Of a stretch of 64,000 bases of DNA, positions 1-7,476 are shown one piece after another. The notes under the pieces were generated by a model. That model was given only the letters and a program-made list of their open reading frames with translations, did no database searches and had not been told where the DNA came from. The number at the start of each line of letters is the position of its first letter. The first letter of the stretch is position 1. A program made the position numbers and the translations under genes. Origin of the DNA: Clostridiales bacterium (GTDB lineage: Bacteria; Bacillota; Clostridia; Christensenellales; Pumilibacteraceae); the NCBI GenBank assembly GCA_029066805.1, contig JAIEFT010000040.1, positions 40,628 through 104,627 of the forward strand, in the 5' to 3' direction.

Positions 1-386
1 ACCCTTTCGTACGTGCCCGTGACCTCGCCGTAAAATCCTACCGCGGTGGTATTGGAATATTCTTTGTCGTAAACGTCTTTCGGCATATCGGCCGAGCTTA
101 CGCTACTCAGCAAAAGCGATTCCTTGGAAACAGGTTTATCGCTGTAGATAATTTCTTCCTCTGTCGGATCATTATTGTCGGGGTCTTTATTCTCCCCGTC
201 GCCCGGATCTACGGGATCTATGATCTGCGGAGGAGCATCGGGCGTATTGTTAGGATTGCCGGTCGGTTTGGCAGCGTCGCTACACGCAATCGCGCCGAAC
301 AACATTACAAACGTCAACATAAACGCCATGATAGACGTAATTATGTTCTTTATCTTGGATTTAGGCTTATTGCCGATTCTTGCCAT
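1..386 (-). CDS. Putative lipoprotein, N-terminal part (runs off left edge)
   Basis: The minus strand from the ATG at 384-386 reads open to the window edge (about 128 residues visible). The start is set by a good ribosome binding site (AAGGAG type, complement of 391-398). The protein begins with a basic N-terminus (MARIGNKPKSKIKN), a hydrophobic stretch and the lipobox LFGAIAC with the modifiable Cys near residue 30. A Pro/Asp/Asn-rich low-complexity linker follows, as is usual between a lipid anchor and an exported domain. The visible remainder (about residues 80-128) is not a family I recognise. It is therefore likely a membrane-anchored extracytoplasmic protein of unknown function. Confidence 0.7.
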   Translation of the reverse strand, partial: MARIGNKPKSKIKNIITSIMAFMLTFVMLFGAIACSDAAKPTGNPNNTPDAPPQIIDPVDPGDGENKDPDNNDPTEEEIIYSDKPVSKESLLLSSVSSADMPKDVYDKEYSNTTAVGFYGEVTGTYER

Positions 387-535
387 AAAGCTCTCCTTGA
401 TTAGCAAATATTATAGTACTTATAAGCGGGTGCAGTATAACATAAATCTATTCTCGATGTCAATTATATGTTTCATTAAACCGGCGAATAAGCCAAAACT
501 TAACGGAAATGATTTAACGAATTTTCACGTATAAC

Positions 536-564
536 TTGATTTTATCCGACAACTGTGTTACAAT
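536..564 (+). promoter_or_regulatory. Sigma-A type promoter of leader RNA copy 1
   Basis: TTGATT (536-541), a 17-base spacer, then TACAAT (559-564). The inferred transcript starts at about G571, exactly where the closing helix of the leader RNA begins. The same box pair recurs at 849-877. Confidence 0.75.
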
Positions 565-570
565 AGCGTT

Positions 571-755
571 GCAACACCACCCTCTATATACTTTCCAAAA
601 AATATGCCATAGGCGTATAATATTTTTATGTGTTCTGTTTGAGATTATCGGTAGTTACACCGTTCCATCTCGGACAGGACGCAAGGAAAGTTCGGGTGAT
701 GTTGCAATCATGGAGCGGTGTGCTATGTGCCGTTCCGAAAGGAGCGGCATTTTTT
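571..755 (+). promoter_or_regulatory. Structured leader RNA with terminator/antiterminator, copy 1
   Basis: About 185 nt. Closing helix P1 pairs 571-582 with 694-705 (11 of 12 pairs). It continues as 590-596 with 685-691, a small hairpin in the 5' side bulge (near 604-618), a 12-bp helix 632-643/669-680 and an apical CGGT/ACCG hairpin (649-662). After P1, a hairpin at 712-736 is mutually exclusive with a terminator-like hairpin (729-736/741-748, GAAA loop) followed by six T's. The downstream arm carries an AAGGAG-like ribosome binding site, and an ATG follows at 756. The layout is that of an attenuator or riboswitch. I do not recognise the class. Confidence 0.6.
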
Positions 756-844
756 ATGGCAAAAAAATCGACAACGACAGACTTTTTCAGGCGACCGATT
801 ATCGAGTGATAGATAAAATAAACACAGCAAACTTTTATCCGATA
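756..844 (+). pseudogene. Duplicated 5' remnant of the 1064-1813 gene
   Basis: The first ~50 bases after leader copy 1 align with the first ~55 bases after leader copy 2: ATGGCAA, then AAATCGAC, then TTTTTCAGGCG, then ATTAT. Small indels shift the frame, and the reading frame from ATG 756 stops at 807-809 after 17 codons. This looks like the leftover of a ~314-base tandem duplication (531-844 against 845-1115) that copied promoter, leader and gene start. It could still be a short leader peptide, but frame decay argues against that. Confidence 0.55.
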
Positions 845-848
845 TAAC

Positions 849-877
849 TTGATTTTATCCGACAACTGTGGTACAAT
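849..877 (+). promoter_or_regulatory. Sigma-A type promoter of leader RNA copy 2
   Basis: TTGATT (849-854), 17-base spacer, TACAAT (872-877). The inferred start is about G884, at the first base of the leader's closing helix. About 27 bases around the boxes are nearly identical to the copy 1 promoter. Confidence 0.75.
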
Positions 878-883
878 AACATT

Positions 884-1063
884 GCAACACCATTCAAATA
901 CTAAGTCTCCAAATATGCGCCTATTAGTGTATTATATTTTTTGGTCAGTCTAAAAATCGGTAGTTACCGTTTCAAATCGACTTGACCGAAATGGAGAGTT
1001 CGAATGGTGTTGCAGCCATGGAACGGTATGCTATATGCCGTTCCGCAAGGGACGGCATTTTTT
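884..1063 (+). promoter_or_regulatory. Structured leader RNA with terminator/antiterminator, copy 2
   Basis: About 180 nt. P1 pairs 884-895 with 1002-1013 perfectly; two pairs differ from copy 1 in a compensatory way. Inner elements match copy 1: 904-910/993-999, a bulge hairpin near 914-931, 943-950/979-987, and an apical hairpin 958-969. A perfect 10-bp hairpin (1020-1029/1035-1044, 5-base loop) competes with the terminator hairpin 1037-1044/1049-1056 (GCAA loop, T-run 1058-1063). The T-run abuts the ATG at 1064, and the loop plus 3' arm (AAGGGA) is the only candidate ribosome binding site, so the same hairpin could stop transcription or hide the start. Confidence 0.65.
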
Positions 1064-1813
1064 ATGGCAATGGAAATCGACGGCAATAAAATTTTTCAGG
1101 CGGCCGAAGCAATTATTCTGAATATGCTTGTCAATATTTATGCGGTCGAACGCGTGGCGTTCGGTTACGAAAAGCCCGGAGAGCAAGTCCCGATCGATTT
1201 GTATCTTCAGCATTTACAGTTAGGTTTAAATTACGATCGGCATTTGCGCAAAAGTATTCCCGGCGTATACATAGACGAAAACGAGCATATAAGCACGGAA
1301 TATGACTACACCGAATATGTGCACGACTTGTTTGTTTACCAAATGGAGAGCATATTCTTCCAAGCGCCTAAGGACGTACGCTTGGAGCGTGACGGCAAAG
1401 AAATCCCGTTGCTTCCCCGTTTCCGTGATTACCTGTTCGGAACTATGCCGTTATTTACCGAGGTGTTAAACGTAAAAGTCGAGTATAACGCCTTTGACGT
1501 TATCCCGACAGACAGAGAGGCGCGCTCGACCGAATACAGCAAATGGGCGAGGTTCGTCACCGCGATTTTGCTCAAGCCGTTAAGGTCTGGCGGCAAAATC
1601 AATCGATACGTCAAAGATTTTACTTCTGCGCCGCACTATATTAGTGGGCTTATAGAAAAGAACGGCAAAAATTTCTATCTAAAGCCTGTTAATATCAATA
1701 GCTACGAATATATCTTTGCATTGTTTTCTCTAATGCAATTTAAAAATGCCGAAAACAATAAACTATTAGAACTGAAAATGCTCGAATGGCAACGCCGACA
1801 CGATCAGGAATAG
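1064..1813 (+). CDS. Unknown protein under a structured leader RNA
   Basis: 249 residues starting MAMEIDGNKIFQAAEAI. I chose ATG 1064 because it directly follows the leader's terminator hairpin; an in-frame ATG at 1004 lies inside the leader helix and is an artefact. The protein is soluble-looking, with no signal peptide or membrane segment, and rich in aromatic and charged residues (segments such as YTEYVHDLFVYQME and LKPVNINSYEYIFALF). I recognise no family. It stands alone, converging on the next gene at 1922. Its only contextual clue is its attenuator-type leader, which says it is made on demand. Function unknown. Confidence 0.7.
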   Translation: MAMEIDGNKIFQAAEAIILNMLVNIYAVERVAFGYEKPGEQVPIDLYLQHLQLGLNYDRHLRKSIPGVYIDENEHISTEYDYTEYVHDLFVYQMESIFFQAPKDVRLERDGKEIPLLPRFRDYLFGTMPLFTEVLNVKVEYNAFDVIPTDREARSTEYSKWARFVTAILLKPLRSGGKINRYVKDFTSAPHYISGLIEKNGKNFYLKPVNINSYEYIFALFSLMQFKNAENNKLLELKMLEWQRRHDQE

Positions 1814-1921
1814 CGGTTATTCCATTGCTACGGCGGCGCGCTTCAATTGCCATATCCTCTCTCCGCCACGCAAAACGTATTATTATAGCGTTTTATTGCA
1901 GGCGCAACCGTCATTTATTCT

Positions 1922-3391
1922 TTAGGATGTCTTGCCTTCGGCGTCCGCCGCTATGAGCTGCGCCGCAAACTTGCCGCTTATTACGGCAATCGGCGTACCG
2001 CCGGGCGACATAAGCCATTGATTGGCGAGATAGAGCTTGTCTATTCCGTTCACCGTGCGTGCATACAACTGTTGCGGCATTTTTGCGCCGAGCGGAAAGC
2101 TCATAAAACTGCCCTGATATGAATTGAGGTATCGTTCATACGTGCGCGGCGTGACAACGTCGATAAGCTCGACGTCGCCGTTTACCGCATAATATTTTTC
2201 GAGCTGACGCTTCAACGTCTCGCCCGTACGGCGTTTAAACTCTGTATACTCGCTACGGCTCATCGCGCTTATTCTTTCGTAATCATCCGCGTTTGTATCT
2301 ACAAAAACCTGCAAAACGGTACAACCGTCGTTTGTAAACGACTCGTCGTAAGCATAGTGTCTGACGGACAACACGTTGCATTCTTTGCCCGACAAATCGA
2401 ATTTTTCGGTCTTGTATATTTGCGAGACCTTGCGGTCATTCAAATCCATATTGGTCTTGAACGCGGCAACGATATAGCTGTAGGTGCTGTATTTTTCTTT
2501 GTCTGCGTCGCCGTCGAAAAATGCGTTCGGCGGATATTTATTCATGAGCAGCTTCTCGTATGTGTGGTGCACGTCGCAGGCGGCAATCGTATAATCGCCG
2601 TAAACGATTTGCCCGCTCTCCAGCTTTACGCCCTTAGCCGTGCCGTTTTCTATAATTATCTCCGATACGGGCGAACTCGTCATCAGTTTGCCGCCCAACG
2701 CTTTAAACCTTTCCGACACGTTGCGCATGATAGCGGAGCTGCCGCCGCGCGGAAGATCGGCATTGCCCGAGCACAGATTGCTGAGCGTTTCCGCAAAGTA
2801 CAGCACACAAAACCGCTTATTCACGGGCGCATTTTCCAGCGCATACCGTATGATAGGAGTTTCAAACTTTTGCGCATACTCGCCTAAGGTGCGAGTCATA
2901 AAGCTGATCGTTTTGCGCGCAAACGCCATATTGGGCTTGATAGGTTGAGTAATAAGCTCTGGCGGAATATCGCTTGGTATCTCGAACATACCGAGATACC
3001 GCAGTAATTCCATAAAACGCGCTATCTCGGCTCTATCGTTATCGCAAACACATACGCGGTAAAGCTCGCGCTCCAGCTTGTCGAAGTCGTTGTAAAATGT
3101 AAGCGTTTCATTTTCGTAAAACACTTTATAAAAGCTGTCGAGCTTGACAATATCGCCGTCTCTTATTCCGCCGATCTCCCGCCAGATACGACCTAAACCG
3201 CTGTCGCCGTGTGTGCCTATAAGCCAATGCAAACAGCCGTCTATAATAACGCCGCCTCGTTGCCACGACGTGCAGAACCCGCCTGCAACGCTGTTCTTTT
3301 CGTAGATATTCACGTTGAATCCGCTCTTAAGCAGATATACGCCGGCAGTTAAGCCCGAAATACCTCCACCTACAATATTAACCGTTTTTAT
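1922..3391 (-). CDS. FAD-dependent oxidoreductase, phytoene desaturase/CrtI-like, with apparent AUA start
   Basis: The ATG at 3311-3313 would give 463 residues but removes the dinucleotide-binding fold. The open frame extends upstream to 3391 and encodes the diagnostic N-terminus KTVNIVGGGISGLTAGVYLL (GxGxxG with following helix). A TGA lies four codons before, and no ATG, GTG or TTG lies between. The only plausible start is ATA at 3389-3391, five bases after a GAGGTG ribosome binding site. The result is ~490 residues, normal for CrtI/CrtISO-like NAD(P)/FAD oxidoreductases; a C-terminal FAD-contact region (LYLANQWLMSPGGTP) is present. Substrate unknown. Transcribed from a promoter at 3540-3568 through a leader hairpin. 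Confidence 0.8.
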   Translation of the reverse strand: MKTVNIVGGGISGLTAGVYLLKSGFNVNIYEKNSVAGGFCTSWQRGGVIIDGCLHWLIGTHGDSGLGRIWREIGGIRDGDIVKLDSFYKVFYENETLTFYNDFDKLERELYRVCVCDNDRAEIARFMELLRYLGMFEIPSDIPPELITQPIKPNMAFARKTISFMTRTLGEYAQKFETPIIRYALENAPVNKRFCVLYFAETLSNLCSGNADLPRGGSSAIMRNVSERFKALGGKLMTSSPVSEIIIENGTAKGVKLESGQIVYGDYTIAACDVHHTYEKLLMNKYPPNAFFDGDADKEKYSTYSYIVAAFKTNMDLNDRKVSQIYKTEKFDLSGKECNVLSVRHYAYDESFTNDGCTVLQVFVDTNADDYERISAMSRSEYTEFKRRTGETLKRQLEKYYAVNGDVELIDVVTPRTYERYLNSYQGSFMSFPLGAKMPQQLYARTVNGIDKLYLANQWLMSPGGTPIAVISGKFAAQLIAADAEGKTS

Positions 3392-3433
3392 GCTATCACC
3401 TCAATGATGTTATAGTTAAACAAAAATATAAAA

Positions 3434-3480
3434 AAGAACCTAAAACTGCTTCGCTTAACGTATATTCGTTTTAGGTTCTT
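3434..3480 (-). terminator. Intrinsic terminator within the leader of the FAD oxidoreductase gene
   Basis: Perfect 13-bp inverted repeat (AAGAACCTAAAAC paired with its complement) followed on the minus strand by T's. It lies between the promoter at 3540-3568 and the gene start at 3391, so it may be an attenuator. It may instead simply end transcripts coming from the cluster above 3739. Confidence 0.65.
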
Positions 3481-3539
3481 ATTGTGTGTCGGACAAAATA
3501 TATCGCACGACCTAATACTCACATACTTGCTTTGTTAAT

Positions 3540-3568
3540 ATTGTATCATACAATACACCAAAAGTCAA
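3540..3568 (-). promoter_or_regulatory. Promoter upstream of FAD oxidoreductase
   Basis: On the minus strand TTGACT (3563-3568), 17-base spacer, TACAAT (3540-3545). It would produce a leader of roughly 140 bases containing the 3434-3480 hairpin. Confidence 0.55.
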
Positions 3569-3738
3569 ATGCTCCAAAGTCGTGGGTGTTTTTCATTGAT
3601 ATACCGTTAGCCGCTTTATTATGTTCGACGCGTTGTTTTACCCACTGCACCCATCTCTCGGCGATTCCAATACAGTCAACTATTATGCTCTTTTCCACAT
3701 GAAATCGATCAACTTAATTAATTGTAGTATTAAAGTTC

Positions 3739-4476
3739 TTATTCATTTTCCAAGCAGTAATATTGCTCGTCGGTTACGGCTTCGAGCCATTCATTTGACG
3801 TATTCACGCCCGGACATTCTACTGCGATATGACAAAACCAACTGTCGGCAGACGCACCGTGCCAATGCTTTACACCTGCGGGGATATAAACAACGTCGCC
3901 CGGCTTTAAGGCTTGCGCGGGTTTACCCCATTCCTGATACCATCCGTTTCCGTCGGTACATAATAAAATTTGTCCGCCGCCTTGTTCGGCTTTGTGGATA
4001 TGCCAATTATTACGGCACTTCGGCTCGAAGGTCACGTTCGCCATAAACACCGTTTCTTTGGGGTTTGTAAGCGGCTTCAAGTAAGAGTTGCCGATAAAAT
4101 ATTTTGCGTACGCAGTATTCGGCTCTCCCAGTCCGAACAGACCGCCGAACTTTCCGTCGTCCTTGTAAACCTCTTTCGCCATACGGAAGGCTGCCCAAGC
4201 ATTTGGCCATCCTGCGTAAAACGCAACGTGAGTTAAAAGCTCCGCCATTTCTGCTTTGGTTACACCGTTGGTCTTTGCGGTTTGCAAATGGTATTGAAAA
4301 GAACTGTCAATAAGCCCTTTCGATACGAGCGTAGTTACCGTAAGCATAGAGCGTGTTTTAAGAGAGAGCGCGTCGCTCGACCACACTTCACCGAATAACA
4401 CGTCGTCATTGAGCTCTGCAAATTTCGGGGCAAATCCCCCAAGCGAATCGCGTCCTGCCGTTTGTTTGACTTTCAT
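3739..4476 (-). CDS. Carboxymuconolactone decarboxylase-cupin fusion protein
   Basis: 245 residues. Residues ~1-105 are a CMD/AhpD-like helical domain (LTVTTLVSKGLIDSSFQYHL, then EMAELLTHVAFYAGWPNAW). The AhpD-type CxxC pair is absent, so peroxidase activity is unlikely. Residues ~125-240 are a cupin with metal-site histidines in NNWHIHKAEQGGGQ and GVKHWHGAS and a PGDVVYIPAG turn. Such fusions in Clostridia are usually found beside flavodoxins, aldo/keto reductases and LysR regulators, as here. The start has an AAGGAGATAT leader; the gene lies 18 bases after the LRR-flavodoxin gene, probably in one operon. A broken relative of the cupin half is at 40394. Confidence 0.88.
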   Translation of the reverse strand: MKVKQTAGRDSLGGFAPKFAELNDDVLFGEVWSSDALSLKTRSMLTVTTLVSKGLIDSSFQYHLQTAKTNGVTKAEMAELLTHVAFYAGWPNAWAAFRMAKEVYKDDGKFGGLFGLGEPNTAYAKYFIGNSYLKPLTNPKETVFMANVTFEPKCRNNWHIHKAEQGGGQILLCTDGNGWYQEWGKPAQALKPGDVVYIPAGVKHWHGASADSWFCHIAVECPGVNTSNEWLEAVTDEQYYCLENE

Positions 4477-4494
4477 AATATATCTCCTTAATTT

Positions 4495-6153
4495 CTAATT
4501 CATTTTGCTGATAAGAGAGCTGACGCTGCCGCCGACGGCTATTCGCTCTCCGGCTTTCCAATTTGCTTTTGGAGCTATGCTGTGCAAGGAAGTGGCGCTC
4601 GAACCGATATCGCTACTTCCAGAAGTGCAGAATGGAATGATTGTAACATTATCAAAGTCGTATTCATAGCTTTCAAAGAAAGTATAAATGATTTTAGGCG
4701 CTTGCCCCCACCAAATAGGATAACCGATAAAAATAACGTCGTACTGTTCTATGTTTTCCACACTTCCGCTGATTGCGGGACGAGCGGTAGGATCGTTCTG
4801 CTCACGGTTTGCGCGGCAATCGGTGTTATAATTCAAGTCGGCATTCGTATACGGAACGACAGGCGTTATTTGGTAAAGATACGAATTGCTCACTTGACTG
4901 TATATCGATTCCGCAACGCCTTTTGTCGTATTTGTACAAGAGAAATACGCAACGAGAACTTTTGGTTCGCTTGCAGGCGGTTCGGGTTCGCCCGAATACA
5001 CTAGCTGCACATCACGATTGCCGTAATTCCACATGGACGAGCTTTTTTCGATTGCGTTCCACTCGGCTTCCGTTCCTGCGTAGTAAATTTTCGTAATCGT
5101 GCTGTCCTGAATAAAGGAATTGCCTATCGCCGTAACGGTTTTCGGAATATAAAGCTCGGTGATTCCGCTCGTTCTGCGGAACGCGCCCTGCGCTATTTTC
5201 GTCGCGCTTTCGGGAACGTTTTTATTGGCAACGCCGCGAATGAGCGTATTTGTTGAACGTTCTATCAAGTGTCCGTTTTCGGCACGATAAACGGTATTAC
5301 CGTTTGCAACAGTAAAGCTTTCAATCGATGCGCAGTTGTTGAATGCACCGTCGCCGATAGTTGTTACACCTTGCGGTATAGTAATATTTTTCAACGAAGA
5401 ACAAGCCGAAAACGCATTGTTGCCAATAGTGGTCAAGCTACTGTGCGCACCGATATTTACCGTTACTAACTGTCTGCAACCGTAAAATGTATTCTGACCG
5501 ATTTCCGTGATCGTATCGGGAATAGTGACCGAAGTAAACGCTTTTTGTGCAAATGCGCCCGTACCGTGATGCCCTTGTATTTTTGTTACGGGCAAACCTT
5601 CGTATTCGGCGGGAATAACTACGATTGTTTCTTCGCCCACGCCCGTTACCGTATAGGCGTTACCTTCCTTAACAAAGGTAAGACTTGACGTACTGTCCGG
5701 CAACTGTGCTTCCGCTTCCCAACTTGCATAAAGCGTGATATTGTCGTTTACTCTGTCGGTGTCGAAGTTCCACTCGGTATCGTCCTTTTTAAACCAACCT
5801 GTCAGATAATATCCGTCATAGGTAGGTGTTTGGGGACGAACTGCGGGATTGCCTTCGCGTACTCTTTGGCTTTCGACTGCACTGCCGCCGCGACTGTCAA
5901 ATGTTACGGTATAGTATGTTCCCTTGTCTTCTGTTTCGTCGCCACCGGGCTTTTTGCCCTCATCACCGCTCGGCTTTTTATCTTCGTCGCCGCCGGGCTT
6001 TTTGTCTTCGTCGCCGTCGACACCGCCGATGCCTATATCGCCGTTATCGGCAGGATCACTTCCGTCAGTCCCGTTGCCGCCGCAGCCTGTAAGCGCAAAC
6101 ATCAAGCACAATATACAAGCCAAAACAATACAAATCAATTTTTTCGTTTTCAT
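4495..6153 (-). CDS. Lipoprotein with InlB-type repeat, BspA-like LRRs and a C-terminal flavodoxin domain
   Basis: 552 residues. Signal peptide with lipobox LTGC (Cys 24); an acidic-lysine linker with repeated DEDKKPGG-type units (~30-75); an InlB/Listeria-Bacteroides repeat (~80-150, GGSAVESQRV...GWFKKDD); BspA-type LRR_5 repeats (~155-385, TITEIGQNTFYGC, TTIGDGAFNNC); then a flavodoxin-like domain (~393-552) with the FMN phosphate loop YFSCTNTTK and the GYPIWWGQAPK flavin motif. It is anchored outside the cell, where a flavodoxin fold is unusual. Starts at ATG with an AGGAGGCTTAT leader. The flavodoxin part is paralogous to the broken gene at 7445-8037, suggesting a fusion with a locally duplicated copy. 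Confidence 0.85.
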   Translation of the reverse strand: MKTKKLICIVLACILCLMFALTGCGGNGTDGSDPADNGDIGIGGVDGDEDKKPGGDEDKKPSGDEGKKPGGDETEDKGTYYTVTFDSRGGSAVESQRVREGNPAVRPQTPTYDGYYLTGWFKKDDTEWNFDTDRVNDNITLYASWEAEAQLPDSTSSLTFVKEGNAYTVTGVGEETIVVIPAEYEGLPVTKIQGHHGTGAFAQKAFTSVTIPDTITEIGQNTFYGCRQLVTVNIGAHSSLTTIGNNAFSACSSLKNITIPQGVTTIGDGAFNNCASIESFTVANGNTVYRAENGHLIERSTNTLIRGVANKNVPESATKIAQGAFRRTSGITELYIPKTVTAIGNSFIQDSTITKIYYAGTEAEWNAIEKSSSMWNYGNRDVQLVYSGEPEPPASEPKVLVAYFSCTNTTKGVAESIYSQVSNSYLYQITPVVPYTNADLNYNTDCRANREQNDPTARPAISGSVENIEQYDVIFIGYPIWWGQAPKIIYTFFESYEYDFDNVTIIPFCTSGSSDIGSSATSLHSIAPKANWKAGERIAVGGSVSSLISKMN

Positions 6154-6172
6154 ATAAGCCTCCTAAACTCTT

Positions 6173-6298
6173 TTACTTCTTTCCGAACGACATACATTTG
6201 CCGATAATCGCGCCTGTTTTCAAATACTGATAGGTGGGCATCTCGAATAAAACAGGTTTCAGTTTGTTGTAGTCGATTTTTCCGTCATCGCGCAGTAT
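6173..6298 (-). pseudogene. C-terminal end of the flavin reductase cut off by an in-frame TAG
   Basis: Directly after the TAG at 6299-6301 the same frame stays open for another 41 codons to TAA at 6173-6175. It encodes a typical family C-terminus (DDGKIDYNKLKPVLFEMPTY, then YLKTGAIIGKCMSFGKK). A GAG-to-TAG change at one base explains the break. Confidence 0.7.
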
Positions 6299-6715
6299 CT
6301 ATTCATTTGCATACGTATTTGCAATCGTCAAGATGAAGTTGTCAAAGCCTTTCGTTTCGTAATTGTCCTCAACAACGCACTCCATAGCGAGCGGCGACTT
6401 TGTGATGATGGGCGCACCCTTGCCGCCCACTTCAAAATCAAAAACTTTCGATTTGTCAACTTTGCTACCGCTTACGCAACCGACGTAATCGGCTTTGTCC
6501 AAGAGCATTTCGTCAACAATATTTACCGAAAGCACTTTGTTTTTTATGATACCCGCATTGATGAAATGGGGCTTTGCAAGGCTGACCATAATATGATCGT
6601 GTCCCATAATGCCCAAGTGCCCTACAAGCGTCCAAGTGGGTTTGCCGTCCGCAAACGTTCCGACTACTGCGAGCGGTGTGGGATACAGCGCCAAAACCGA
6701 ACCTAAGTTTTTCAT
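6299..6715 (-). CDS. Flavin reductase-like (flavoredoxin) domain protein, prematurely stopped
   Basis: 138 residues (MKNLGSVLALYPTPLAVVGT). It belongs to the flavin-reductase-like FMN-binding split-barrel family, with the N-terminal segment on which FMN sits (VGTFADGKPTWTLVGHLGIM) and a central SLAKPHFINAGIIKNKVLSV strand-helix unit. Relatives are ~180-190 residues; with the 41 codons after the TAG this one would be 180. It is therefore probably a fresh nonsense pseudogene, or else readthrough occurs. Ribosome binding site AAGGAG precedes the ATG. It sits in the same minus-strand redox cluster and would supply or use reduced flavin with the neighbouring flavodoxins. Confidence 0.75.
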   Translation of the reverse strand: MKNLGSVLALYPTPLAVVGTFADGKPTWTLVGHLGIMGHDHIMVSLAKPHFINAGIIKNKVLSVNIVDEMLLDKADYVGCVSGSKVDKSKVFDFEVGGKGAPIITKSPLAMECVVEDNYETKGFDNFILTIANTYANE

Positions 6716-6841
6716 ATTTATCTCCTTAATTCTTTTTGATTTCGAGGAGCAAATTTGCTTGCTTGCAAGGGCAAACTTGCGACAACGACAAATGGTATTT
6801 GTTCCGTAGCTTGCTGCGGAACGGCGTGCGTAGCGCGCCGC

Positions 6842-7069
6842 TCAGGGCTTGCCCTGAGGTTTAATACTTTTTATTTCGTGTATCAGGTAATCAATTTGCT
6901 GTATTGATTTTTCCTGTGCGTGAACGGCGTCCAATATACGGTATCTGCTTTTTTTCAAAACGTCGATTTGTCTTTCTATGTTCCCGCCGCTCGCGTTAAA
7001 CTTTTTTGCTTCGCTTTCCGTCAAGCCTATTTCCGTCAAATATTGTGTCAAACTCTCTCCGTATTGCAT
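6842..7069 (-). CDS. MerR-family C-terminal-like coiled-coil fragment
   Basis: 75 residues. The segment IERQIDVLKKSRYRILDAVH followed by EKSIQQIDYLIHEIK matches the dimerisation coiled coil of MerR-type regulators. The N-terminal winged-helix DNA-binding domain is missing. It overlaps the degraded frame at 7048-7476. An AGGTG ribosome binding site five bases before the ATG suggests it could still be translated. Most likely a remnant of the cluster's former regulator. Confidence 0.5.
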   Translation of the reverse strand: MQYGESLTQYLTEIGLTESEAKKFNASGGNIERQIDVLKKSRYRILDAVHAQEKSIQQIDYLIHEIKSIKPQGKP

Positions 7070-7476
7070 AGTTCACCTGCTAAAGATAAATCTTTTATTG
7101 CTCCTGTTTTTTTCTTCTTTCTCGATAAGAGAATGACCTTGTTTGAGTAATATTCTACCGCGCAAATCAAGCAAATCACACAAACATAGTCGAATAAAAA
7201 CTTTATTACCGATTCGCCGTACTCTAAGAATTTGAATGAGAAATGAATCCCCAAGTGCAACGACGCAAACACAAAAGTCCACATTGTCGCAAACAAATGC
7301 AGCCGTCTGCCCGTCATTATGTCGCCGTTAATATTCAACGGCGAATTAGGCGCGAGTTTTGCTATCGCCGTTTTTGTCCGCAAGCCGCAAAACAGAATAT
7401 ACACAACAAAAACGTTAAAACTATACCGACTATTTTTTATCGGTTTACTCCTTGTTAAAACCAAGTCCCGCAACAT
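7048..7476 (-). pseudogene. DUF4405-like membrane cytochrome remnant
   Basis: The frame contains a motif typical of DUF4405 proteins of Clostridia (MTGRRLHLFATMWTFVFASL, then HLGIHFSFK), including the two histidines of its membrane helices, and a further hydrophobic segment (FDYVCVICLICAVEYY). The N-terminal helices are absent or scrambled, no proper start is visible, and the 5' part overlaps the end of the upstream flavodoxin frame. In related clusters this protein lies between flavodoxin and MerR genes, so the order is preserved although the gene is decayed. Confidence 0.5.

Noticed and set aside
571..1063. Leader RNA as a T-box, cyclic-di-GMP or 6S RNA
   Set aside because: No TGGNACC T-box, no aptamer core of a known class apart from a chance GGACGCAA in copy 1 that is absent in copy 2, and the terminator abuts a start codon, unlike 6S.
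3546..3698. 50-codon GTG-start ORF on the minus strand
   Set aside because: No ribosome binding site, overlaps the promoter of the oxidoreductase gene, no recognisable content.
6299..6301. TAG might be reassigned to an amino acid in this genome
   Set aside because: Other genes (1064-1813, 4495-6153) end at TAG with normal lengths and no family sequence continues after them, so a single nonsense mutation is simpler.
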